Assembly: GCF_900111735.1 (NCBI RefSeq)
Contig: NZ_FOHW01000011.1
Location: 88,327 to 152,326 of the forward strand
DNA length: 64,000 nt
Source of the DNA: Pseudomonas graminis
GTDB taxonomy: Bacteria > Pseudomonadota > Gammaproteobacteria > Pseudomonadales > Pseudomonadaceae
Direction of reading: 5' to 3'
Part shown: piece by piece, positions 33,994-41,141 of the stretch
Layout: each line of letters opens with the position of its first letter
Numbering within the stretch: position 1 is the stretch's first letter
Made by a program: the position numbers and the translations under genes
The notes under the pieces: model-generated
The model's input: the letters and a program-made list of their open reading frames with translations, nothing else
Database searches by the model: none
What the model was told of the DNA's origin: nothing

Positions 33994-36063
33994 ATGAAAA
34001 ACAATAATGGTCTGCTGCGCCACGTGCCCTGGCTGATGGTTGCGATCCTTGGAGCATGGGCACTGGGAGTGGTTGCATTGCGTCGCGGGGAGGCGATCAA
34101 CGCACTCTGGATTGTGGTCGCCGCAGTGGCCATTTATCTGGTCGCTTATCGCTACTACAGCCTGTTCATCGCAACTAAAGTCATGCAACTCGACCCGACC
34201 CGGGCCACCCCTGCGGTTCTCAAGAACGACGGGCTCGATTACGTTCCTACCAATAAACACATTCTCTTCGGTCACCACTTCGCCGCCATTGCCGGCGCCG
34301 GTCCTCTGGTCGGCCCGGTGCTCGCCGCGCAGATGGGCTATCTGCCCGGTACGCTGTGGTTGATCGCCGGTGTCGTTCTGGCGGGTGCGGTTCAGGACTT
34401 CATGATCCTGTTCCTTTCCACGCGCCGTAACGGACGCTCCCTGGGCGACATGGTCCGCGAAGAAATGGGCCGCATTCCCGGCACCATCGCGCTGTTCGGC
34501 TGTTTCCTGATCATGATCATCATCCTCGCGGTGCTGGCGCTGATTGTCGTCAAGGCATTGGCCGAGAGCCCATGGGGCATGTTCACGGTCATGGCGACGA
34601 TTCCGATCGCGATGTTCATGGGCATCTACATGCGCTTCATCCGCCCGGGCCGCATCGGCGAGATCTCGGTGGTGGGCGTCGTGCTGTTGCTGCTGTCGAT
34701 CTGGGTCGGTGGTCTGGTGGCAGCGAGTCCGGAGTGGGCGCCGATGTTCACGTTCACTGGCGTGCAGATCACCTGGATGCTGGTCGGCTACGGTTTTGTC
34801 GCGGCCATGCTGCCGGTCTGGCTGGTGTTGGCGCCTCGCGACTACCTGTCCACGTTCCTGAAAATCGGCACCATCATTGCGCTGGCGATCGGCATTCTGA
34901 TTCTGGCGCCTGAGCTGAAAATGCCTGCGCTGACGCAGTTCACCGACGGCACCGGCCCGGTCTGGAAAGGCACCCTGTTCCCGTTCCTGTTCATCACCAT
35001 CGCCTGTGGCGCAGTATCCGGTTTCCACGCGCTGATTTCCTCGGGCACCACGCCGAAGCTGCTGGATAACGAAGTCAACGCCCGTTACATCGGTTACGGC
35101 GGCATGCTGATGGAGTCGTTCGTGGCGATCATGGCCATGGTTGCGGCTTCGGTCATCGAGCCAGGGGTGTACTTCGCAATGAACAGCCCGGCGGCGATCG
35201 TCGGCTCTGACGTCAACTCGGTCGCGCAGATGGTCAGCAGTTGGGGCTTCCTCATCACGCCGGATCAATTGACCGCTGTGGCGAAGGACATTGGCGAAAA
35301 CACTGTGCTGGCACGTGCCGGTGGTGCGCCGACCCTGGCAGTGGGTATCGCGCAGATCCTGCACCAGGCCTTCCCGGGTCAGAACACCATGGCGTTCTGG
35401 TACCACTTCGCGATTCTGTTTGAAGCGCTGTTCATCCTGACCGCAGTCGATGCCGGTACCCGTGCCGGCCGCTTCATGCTGCAGGACCTGCTGGGCAGTT
35501 TCGTGCCTGCGCTGAAACGCACCGAGTCCTGGACCGCCAACGCCATCGGCACCGGTGGCTGCGTCGCGCTGTGGGGGTATCTGCTGTATCAGGGCGTGAT
35601 CGATCCACTGGGCGGGATCAACACGTTGTGGCCATTGTTCGGTATCTCCAACCAGATGCTGGCGGGTATTGCGCTGATGCTGGCGACGGTCGTGCTGATC
35701 AAAATGAAGCGTCAGCAGTACGTCTGGGTGACCATCCTGCCGGCCTCGTGGCTGCTGATCTGCACTGTCACTGCAGGCTTCATCAAGCTATTCGACCCGA
35801 GCCCTGCGGTAGGCTTCCTGGCACTGGCGAAGAAGTACAGCACGGCGGCAGATGCCGGTCAGGTGCTGGCCCCGGCCAAGACCATGGACCAGATGCAGCA
35901 TGTGATCTTCAACGCGTACACCAACGCCACCCTGACCACGCTGTTCCTGTTCGTGGTCCTGAGCATTCTGTTCTATGCGCTCAAGGTCGGTCGTGCGGCG
36001 TGGGTCAAGAAAGAGCGTACCGACAAGGAATCGCCATTCCAGGCCTTTCCGGAATCCCACTGA
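33994..36063 (+). CDS. cstA: Carbon starvation protein A / pyruvate-peptide transporter family
   Basis: A 689-residue polytopic membrane protein (about 16-18 TM helices) with CstA hallmarks: H-I-L-F-G-H-H-F-A-A-I-A-G-A-G-P-L-V-G-P-V and G-A-V-Q-D-F near the N-terminus, and T-A-V-D-A-G-T-R-A-G-R-F late in the chain. E. coli relatives are CstA (peptide uptake, carbon starvation) and BtsT/YjiY (pyruvate uptake). The downstream order yjiX-yjiA matches the btsT-yjiX-yjiA cluster, so pyruvate import is a fair inference. Confidence 0.93.
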   Translation: MKNNNGLLRHVPWLMVAILGAWALGVVALRRGEAINALWIVVAAVAIYLVAYRYYSLFIATKVMQLDPTRATPAVLKNDGLDYVPTNKHILFGHHFAAIAGAGPLVGPVLAAQMGYLPGTLWLIAGVVLAGAVQDFMILFLSTRRNGRSLGDMVREEMGRIPGTIALFGCFLIMIIILAVLALIVVKALAESPWGMFTVMATIPIAMFMGIYMRFIRPGRIGEISVVGVVLLLLSIWVGGLVAASPEWAPMFTFTGVQITWMLVGYGFVAAMLPVWLVLAPRDYLSTFLKIGTIIALAIGILILAPELKMPALTQFTDGTGPVWKGTLFPFLFITIACGAVSGFHALISSGTTPKLLDNEVNARYIGYGGMLMESFVAIMAMVAASVIEPGVYFAMNSPAAIVGSDVNSVAQMVSSWGFLITPDQLTAVAKDIGENTVLARAGGAPTLAVGIAQILHQAFPGQNTMAFWYHFAILFEALFILTAVDAGTRAGRFMLQDLLGSFVPALKRTESWTANAIGTGGCVALWGYLLYQGVIDPLGGINTLWPLFGISNQMLAGIALMLATVVLIKMKRQQYVWVTILPASWLLICTVTAGFIKLFDPSPAVGFLALAKKYSTAADAGQVLAPAKTMDQMQHVIFNAYTNATLTTLFLFVVLSILFYALKVGRAAWVKKERTDKESPFQAFPESH

Positions 36064-36089
36064 GTGCGCTGTAACGCGAGGAGCTGTTT

Positions 36090-36287
36090 ATGTTCAACGA
36101 TCTGAGTCGCCTGGGTAAGTATCTCGGTCAGGCCGCTCGCCTTATGGTGGGCATGCCGGATTACGACAACTACGTTGAGCATATGCAGAAGACCCACCCG
36201 GACAAGCCGGTGATGTCCTACGAAGCGTTCTTCCGGGAACGCCAGGACGCACGTTACGGCGGGAAGGGCGGTCCCAAGTGTTGCTAA
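36090..36287 (+). CDS. yjiX: YbdD/YjiX family protein
   Basis: A 65-residue cytosolic protein (DUF466) with the family phrase [14 protein letters not shown] and a C-terminal [11 protein letters not shown]. Homologues always follow cstA or btsT and may help the transporter, but the mechanism is not known. SD GAGGAG lies seven bases upstream. It starts 26 bases after cstA. Confidence 0.93.
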   Translation: MFNDLSRLGKYLGQAARLMVGMPDYDNYVEHMQKTHPDKPVMSYEAFFRERQDARYGGKGGPKCC

Positions 36288-36305
36288 TGATGTGACCCTT
36301 GGTCA

Positions 36306-36390
36306 TGCAGGAGTGGGCTTGCTCGCGATGCGTTAATTCAGTCGCCGCTGTACTGACTGACATTTCGAATCGCCAGCAACCTCACTCCTG
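36306..36390. repeat. REP-like hairpin between yjiX and yjiA
   Basis: GCAGGAGTGGGCTTGCTCGCGA-like sequence from 36307 and its inverted partner near 36369-36389 (CGCCAGCAACCTCACTCCTG) form a long imperfect hairpin. It could attenuate transcription between yjiX and yjiA. Confidence 0.6.
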
Positions 36391-36419
36391 TTTTTTTTCA
36401 GCGAATCGAGGTCTTTTTT

Positions 36420-37391
36420 TTGTTCACACCTATCCCCGTCACCATCCTCAGCGGCTTTCTCGGCGCCGGCAAAACCACCTTGTTGCGCCATCTGCTCAAG
36501 GAGGAACACGGCCTGAAGATCGCCGTGATCGAGAACGAATTCAGTGATGCCGGCGTCGACACCCAGTTGCTCGGGGACGAGCCCGTGCAGGTGATGACCC
36601 TGTCCAACGGCTGCGTCTGCTGCACCATTCACACCGACCTGACCAAAGCGCTGTATCTGCTGCTGGAGCGCCTCGACAGTGGCGAGATCGCGTTCGATCG
36701 CCTGGTCATCGAGTGCACCGGCCTGGCAGACCCGGCACCGGTGGCGCAGACCTTCTTCATCGATGAGGAACTGCGCGAGCGTTACATCCTCGACGGCATC
36801 ATTACGCTGGTCGACGCAGCCCATGTCGACACGCATCTGGAACAGACCATCGCCCAGGCGCAGATCGGCTTCGCGGATCGTCTGTTGGTGAGCAAGACCG
36901 ATCTGGTGGATGAAGCTACCTTCAAAGCGCTAAGCGAACGGCTAACTCGCATCAACCGCCGCGCGCCGATACGCGTGGTCGAGCACGGCAAGATCGACCT
37001 CGCCGAGCTGCTGGACGTGCGCGGCTTCAACCTCAACGCTGACATCGGCGGGATGACCCTGCGCCCGGCAGCACCTGCAGGCCGCTCCATCGACCGCATC
37101 AGCAGCCTGGTCCTGCGCAGTGACCAGCCGCTGGATATCGACAAGCTCAGCACCTTCATGAACGAGTTGCTGGAAGAGCACGGCAAACAACTGCTGCGCT
37201 ACAAAGGCGTGCTGAGCATTGCCGGCGAGGATCGCAAGCTGGTATTTCAGGGCGTGCTGAAGTTGTACGGCTTTGATTTCGACGTGGAGTGGGCAGCGGG
37301 CGAAAAGCGTGAAAGCGTGATCGTGTTCATTGCCGACGAACTGCCGGAGGAGAAGATCCGGGCCGGCTTTGCAGGCGTTGCTGCAGATTAA
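36420..37391 (+). CDS. yjiA: CobW/YjiA-type GTPase, metal-binding
   Basis: A 323-residue G3E P-loop GTPase. Walker A is G-F-L-G-A-G-K-T-T at about residues 12-20, the metal-binding C-V-C-C motif follows at about 63-66, and a C-terminal CobW domain completes the protein. Such proteins insert or traffic metals (Zn, Co, Ni). The start is TTG 36420 with GAGG eight bases upstream; it falls at the end of a run of eight T. The context after cstA-yjiX is the same as in E. coli. Confidence 0.88.
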   Translation: MFTPIPVTILSGFLGAGKTTLLRHLLKEEHGLKIAVIENEFSDAGVDTQLLGDEPVQVMTLSNGCVCCTIHTDLTKALYLLLERLDSGEIAFDRLVIECTGLADPAPVAQTFFIDEELRERYILDGIITLVDAAHVDTHLEQTIAQAQIGFADRLLVSKTDLVDEATFKALSERLTRINRRAPIRVVEHGKIDLAELLDVRGFNLNADIGGMTLRPAAPAGRSIDRISSLVLRSDQPLDIDKLSTFMNELLEEHGKQLLRYKGVLSIAGEDRKLVFQGVLKLYGFDFDVEWAAGEKRESVIVFIADELPEEKIRAGFAGVAAD

Positions 37392-37410
37392 GTATCGTGT
37401 GCGGGAATGA

Positions 37411-37461
37411 TCCGTAAGACGCGCTATGGCGCCTGCGTAGGACCGTTCCGAATCGTACTTT
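37411..37461 (+). promoter_or_regulatory. Upstream block shared by both T6SS islands (copy 2)
   Basis: This block is 48/51 identical to the hcp-upstream block at 15094-15144, read on the plus strand here. It places the second effector under the same control region as hcp. It was probably carried with the island when it duplicated. Confidence 0.62.
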
Positions 37462-37503
37462 CAACCCCCACTCTACGCTTCTAGACCCCACGTCCCGTCC
37501 CTA

Positions 37504-37532
37504 TCCTTGCTGGATCTGAAGTCAAGCAAGGA
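37504..37532 (+). promoter_or_regulatory. Leader hairpin sequestering the SD of effector 2
   Basis: The perfect 8-base arms TCCTTGCT and AGCAAGGA match those upstream of hcp, here with a 13-base loop that again begins GGAT. The 3' arm carries the SD (AAGGA), 11 bases before the effector ATG. The sequence between the two shared blocks differs more, so the hairpin appears to be under selection. Confidence 0.65.
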
Positions 37533-37543
37533 AGGGCAGCCCC

Positions 37544-38494
37544 ATGTCCAAGCCCTACGTGTTCATCAATGACCGCATACAAACCTACTTCACGCTCAAG
37601 GCTCGGGTCGGCGGGAGCGCAAAATTTGATGTGCTGAATGCGCACATTCGCAATGTGGTGGTTATGCCGGGCCAGCTGGTAATTGTCAGCGACGGTTCGA
37701 TGGGCAGCCTCACGGCTGAGGAAACCGAGCTGATGGCACTGGCGCGAAACGTCCATCGTCAGGTGCGAGGCTCGGGTAGCGAGCTGATCAAGAACTACGA
37801 CCTGATGCAGAACATGCTCAGTTACGGATCGGTGGGCGTCGGCGCCGCCACCGGCAGTTGGAGTAAGCACCTTAACGGCGTGCAGAAAACCCTCGAAGAA
37901 ATCGAGCGGCTGTACAAGCTGTCGCTGTCCCGCGGGACGCCCATTGCCCGGCAGGAATTCATCAATCAACGGCGAGTGCTGTTTGCAAAGCTCGACGTAC
38001 AGCTGGAGGGCGTAGCTCGCTGGGGCACTGGGTTGACTAAAAAAGGCCCACTGAAAAAGATGCTGGGGTTATCGACCAAAAGTTACCTGCGTACTGGGGA
38101 GATACAGGGCTACGCCGCACGAATTGCGAAAGTCGCCAAGGTGGCGAAGTTGTTGAAGCATGGGACGGCGGTGGGGATCGGGTTGAATATCGCATCAACC
38201 GCGCTAGAGATTAAGGAAGCTTGCTCGACCGGGCGAGAGGAAGTATGTCGACGGGCTCATTACGTTGAAGGAGCAAAGTTAGCGGGTGGCGTGCTACTCG
38301 GACTTGCCGGAGGGGAGGTAGGGGCAGTAGCCGGACCGGTGGTGTGTATGGCTGTGTTTGGTGCGCCTACCTTAGGGATAGCTGCTTTAGGTTGCGGAAT
38401 TATTGCCGGCGGGGCTTTAGCCTATGCAAGCGGCACAATGGGCGAAGCAGGTGGCGAACTTCTTGGGGAGAAGCTCTACGAATGGACACCCTGA
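37544..38494 (+). CDS. Putative T6SS effector with glycine-zipper C-terminus (effector 2, no hcp beside it)
   Basis: A 316-residue near copy of the effector at 13563-14516. Residues 1-215 are almost the same in both (for instance F-I-N-D-R-I-Q-T-Y-F-T-L-K-A-R-V and T-L-E-E-I-E-R-L-Y-K-L-S-L), while the C-terminal 100 residues differ: G-L-A-G-G-E-V-G-A-V-A-G-P and G-I-I-A-G-G-A-L-A-Y-A-S-G replace other Gly-zipper wording. That pattern fits a conserved delivery domain with a diversifying toxic domain. The start is ATG (the hcp-linked copy uses GTG). The gene sits directly behind the hcp-type leader although no hcp is present. It overlaps the next gene by 13 bases. Confidence 0.75.
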   Translation: MSKPYVFINDRIQTYFTLKARVGGSAKFDVLNAHIRNVVVMPGQLVIVSDGSMGSLTAEETELMALARNVHRQVRGSGSELIKNYDLMQNMLSYGSVGVGAATGSWSKHLNGVQKTLEEIERLYKLSLSRGTPIARQEFINQRRVLFAKLDVQLEGVARWGTGLTKKGPLKKMLGLSTKSYLRTGEIQGYAARIAKVAKVAKLLKHGTAVGIGLNIASTALEIKEACSTGREEVCRRAHYVEGAKLAGGVLLGLAGGEVGAVAGPVVCMAVFGAPTLGIAALGCGIIAGGALAYASGTMGEAGGELLGEKLYEWTP

Positions 38495-38868
38495 TTTCTT
38501 ACGACGCAGCTATTTGGTTGACGCTGATAGAGTTCGTTTTGATCTTCATCCACTTGGTCTCGTCTCATATTTTTTTCTTGAAATACATGGAACGCATTGA
38601 AGATCATCTTTCCGACATCGAAATGATCGGCTTACATGCAGACTATTACGGCAATACTTGGCTGGGCCGAAGAATGCGCGAGTCGTTCATTACGATGATC
38701 TTGATCATGCCGGGAGCATTTAAAAAGCAGGAAGTCATTCCCCTGTACAAGCTTCAGAAGCTTCCTGGCCACTTTCGGTTTTGGATCAAATTTTTCTTCT
38801 ATTCGGCGATAGTTCTTCTGTCTGCAATGACCGTGCTCTACCTGCGTCTAAAGCAGGGACGCGCATAG
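38482..38868 (+). CDS. Putative cognate immunity protein, two-TM, group B (copy 1 of array 2)
   Basis: A 128-residue membrane protein with TM helices near residues 11-33 and 100-122. Between them: R-I-E-D-H-L-S-D-I-E-M-I-G-L-H-A-D-Y-Y-G, G-R-R-M-R-E-S-F, and Y-K-L-Q-K-L-P. ATG 38482 lies inside the effector 3' end (13-base overlap), so the two are translationally coupled. It is highly similar to the gene at 39117 and related to 12081-12461. Immunity to effector 2 is inferred from coupling and membrane topology. Confidence 0.75.
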   Translation: MDTLISYDAAIWLTLIEFVLIFIHLVSSHIFFLKYMERIEDHLSDIEMIGLHADYYGNTWLGRRMRESFITMILIMPGAFKKQEVIPLYKLQKLPGHFRFWIKFFFYSAIVLLSAMTVLYLRLKQGRA

Positions 38869-39003
38869 CGAGTTCTCGATCGAAGATTATTGAAATATAT
38901 TGGACTTTATTTGAATGGGTTCTGCCTCACCGTCTTGGGCTACTTGATAAAGACGTCACGAGAGTCCGCAATCTGACGGTCAGACATCCGAATCTATATC
39001 GCA

Positions 39004-39129
39004 CTGGGATATACGGCTGCATTAGGTTGCGGGATTATTGCCGGCGGGGCTTTGGCTTACGGAGGTGGTGCCCTAGGCGAAATAGCCGGTGAGTCGTTTG
39101 GGGAGATGGTCTACGAATGGCTGCCCTGA
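39004..39129 (+). pseudogene. 3' remnant of a third effector
   Basis: The frame ending in TGA at 39127-39129 reads T-A-A-L-G-C-G-I-I-A-G-G-A-L-A-Y then G-G-G-A-L-G-E-I-A-G-E-S-F-G-E-M-V-Y-E-W-L-P. The first half matches effector 2; the second half is closer to effector 1, so it comes from a different allele. In-frame stops lie upstream (38974), and about 130 AT-rich bases without clear homology separate it from the previous immunity gene. It overlaps the next gene by 13 bases. Confidence 0.8.
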
Positions 39130-39503
39130 TCTCTTACAACGTAGCAGTATGGTTGGGGTTCGTAGATTTCGTTTTGACTTTCATTCACCTAGTCTCGTCT
39201 TATATTTTTTTCCTGAAATACATGGAGCGCATTGAAGATCATCTTTCTGATATCGAAATGATCGGCCTGCATGCAGACTATTATGGTGACACATGGCTGG
39301 GGCGAAGAATGCGCGAGTCGTTTATAACCATGATTTTGGTTATGCCGGGAGCCTTTAAAAGGCAGGAAGTCATTCCCCTGTACAAGCTTCAGAAACTTCC
39401 TCGGCACTTTCGGTTTTGGATTAGGTTTTTCTTTTATTCGGCGTTAATTCTTCTCGGTGCACTCGGCTTGATTTGCTTGCGTCTGAAAATGGGGCGACCA
39501 TAG
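39117..39503 (+). CDS. Putative orphan immunity protein, two-TM, group B (copy 2 of array 2)
   Basis: A 128-residue protein nearly identical in residues 15-105 to the gene at 38482-38868 (same I-E-D-H-L-S-D-I-E-M, G-R-R-M-R-E-S-F and K-L-Q-K-L-P motifs). Differences are concentrated at the N-terminal 12 residues and TM2. Its partner effector is reduced to the 126-base remnant upstream, and the 13-base overlap with that remnant fixes the start. It would protect against effectors carried by other strains; this is inferred. Confidence 0.73.
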   Translation: MAALISYNVAVWLGFVDFVLTFIHLVSSYIFFLKYMERIEDHLSDIEMIGLHADYYGDTWLGRRMRESFITMILVMPGAFKRQEVIPLYKLQKLPRHFRFWIRFFFYSALILLGALGLICLRLKMGRP

Positions 39504-39605
39504 CAGTGCTTTCTTGAAGATCACCGAAACCCTCATCCTGTTTGTTCCCGATGATTCTTTGCCCATAGGCTTCGGTAGAGAAGTGAATGAGAAGACCAAC
39601 CCAAC

Positions 39606-39635
39606 AAAAAGCCCGGCTAACAAGCCGGGCTTTTT
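39606..39635. terminator. Bidirectional rho-independent terminator after array 2 and glyA
   Basis: AAAAAGCCCGGCT and AGCCGGGCTTTTT arms enclose a short loop. The hairpin stands 22 bases from the glyA stop on the minus strand and about 100 bases past the immunity gene on the plus strand, and has T-runs in both directions. Confidence 0.92.
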
Positions 39636-39657
39636 ATGCAACTGCTGCTTCGTCAGA

Positions 39658-40911
39658 TCAAGCGCCGTAAACCGGCAGCTTGGCGCAGATGGCCTGAACC
39701 TTCTCACGTACGGCGTTGATCACCGCTTCGTTGTTCAGGTCGGCCAGGATGTCGCAGATCCAGCCCGCCAGTTCCTTGCACTCTGCTTCCTTGAAGCCGC
39801 GAGTGGTCACGGCCGGTGTGCCGAAGCGCAGGCCGGAGGTGACGAACGGGGAGCGTGGATCGTTGGGCACCGAGTTCTTGTTCACGGTGATGAACGCTTT
39901 GCCCAGTGCGGCGTCGGCGTCTTTACCGGAGATGTCCTGCTTGATCAGCGACAGCAGGAACAGGTGGTTTTCAGTACCGCCGGACACCACGTCGAAACCG
40001 CGCTCGATGAACACGCCGGCCATGGCCTTGGCGTTTTTCACCACTTGTTCCTGGTAGGTCTTGAACTCAGGCTGCAGCGCTTCCTTGAAGCAAATCGCCT
40101 TGGCCGCGATGACGTGCTCCAGAGGACCGCCCTGACCGCCCGGGAAGACAGCAGAGTTCAGCTTCTTCTCGATGTCGGCGTTGGCGCGCGCCAGGATCAG
40201 GCCGCCACGAGGGCCGCGCAGGGTTTTGTGGGTGGTGGTGGTGACGACGTCAGCGAACGGCACCGGGTTCGGGTAAACGCCTGCAGCGACCAGACCGGCT
40301 ACGTGCGCCATGTCGACGAACAGGTAAGCGCCGACTTTGTCAGCGATGGCGCGGAAGCGCGGGAAGTCGAGGATCTGCGAATAGGCCGAGAAACCGGCAA
40401 TGATCATCTTCGGTTTGTGCTCGACCGCCAGACGCTCGACTTCGTCGTAGTCGATCAGGCCGTTGCCGTCGATGCCGTACTGAACGGCGTTATACAGCTT
40501 GCCCGAGGAAGAAACGCTGGCACCGTGGGTCAGGTGACCGCCGTGGGCCAGGCTCATGCCCAGAATGGTGTCGCCAGCATTGAGCAGCGCCAGGTACACC
40601 GCGCTGTTGGCCTGGGAGCCTGCGTGTGGCTGGACGTTGGCGTAATCGGCACCGAACAGTTGCTTGGCGCGGTCGATGGCCAGTTGCTCGACGATGTCGA
40701 CGTATTCGCAGCCACCGTAGTAACGCTTGCCTGGGTAGCCTTCAGCGTATTTGTTGGTGAGGACCGAGCCCTGGGCCTCCATGACGGCCGGGCTGGTGTA
40801 GTTCTCCGAGGCGATCAGCTCGATGTGATCTTCCTGACGCTTGGCTTCCTGTTCCATGGCGGCGTACAGGTCGGAGTCGTACTTGGCGATGGTCAAATTG
40901 CGGCTGAACAT
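39658..40911 (-). CDS. glyA: Serine hydroxymethyltransferase
   Basis: A 417-residue PLP enzyme that interconverts serine and glycine and loads one-carbon units on tetrahydrofolate. It has the standard N-terminus, [10 protein letters not shown], and the PLP lysine in [15 protein letters not shown] 40911 is chosen for its SD (GAGGA) and the family start M-F-S-R. The adjacent morA fits the Pseudomonas order in which morA and one glyA paralogue are neighbours. Confidence 0.97.
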   Translation of the reverse strand: MFSRNLTIAKYDSDLYAAMEQEAKRQEDHIELIASENYTSPAVMEAQGSVLTNKYAEGYPGKRYYGGCEYVDIVEQLAIDRAKQLFGADYANVQPHAGSQANSAVYLALLNAGDTILGMSLAHGGHLTHGASVSSSGKLYNAVQYGIDGNGLIDYDEVERLAVEHKPKMIIAGFSAYSQILDFPRFRAIADKVGAYLFVDMAHVAGLVAAGVYPNPVPFADVVTTTTHKTLRGPRGGLILARANADIEKKLNSAVFPGGQGGPLEHVIAAKAICFKEALQPEFKTYQEQVVKNAKAMAGVFIERGFDVVSGGTENHLFLLSLIKQDISGKDADAALGKAFITVNKNSVPNDPRSPFVTSGLRFGTPAVTTRGFKEAECKELAGWICDILADLNNEAVINAVREKVQAICAKLPVYGA

Positions 40912-41039
40912 GGCGGTCCTCGGGGATCGGGCAGTAGAAAAGGGGGGCATTCTAACCCATCGGGTTTTATCTGGCATATGAAAGCGGGTCATGTGCGGTA
41001 CGAGCGGTTTTCATGCGAGGGAATGACTGGCGAATGACC

Positions 41040-41130
41040 TTGTAGGAGCGCGCTTGCCCGCGATGCGATTTCGGGCCAGACGGATTTGTGTCGGATGTAA
41101 GAATGGTTCGCGGGCAAGCGCGCTCCTACG
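41040..41130. repeat. REP doublet
   Basis: GGAGCGCGCTTGCCCGCGA at 41044-41062 and its reverse complement TCGCGGGCAAGCGCGCTCC at about 41108-41126 form an inverted pair between the morA 3' end and glyA. Confidence 0.88.
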
Positions 41131-41141
41131 GGTGATCGGTA

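Noticed and set aside
33940..35406. Long open frame (488 codons) antisense to cstA
   Set aside because: Its protein is rich in R, H, D and Q, the usual shadow of a GC-rich gene read in reverse; no SD and no known domain. The same holds for long antisense frames over trmA, glyA, morA and ettA.
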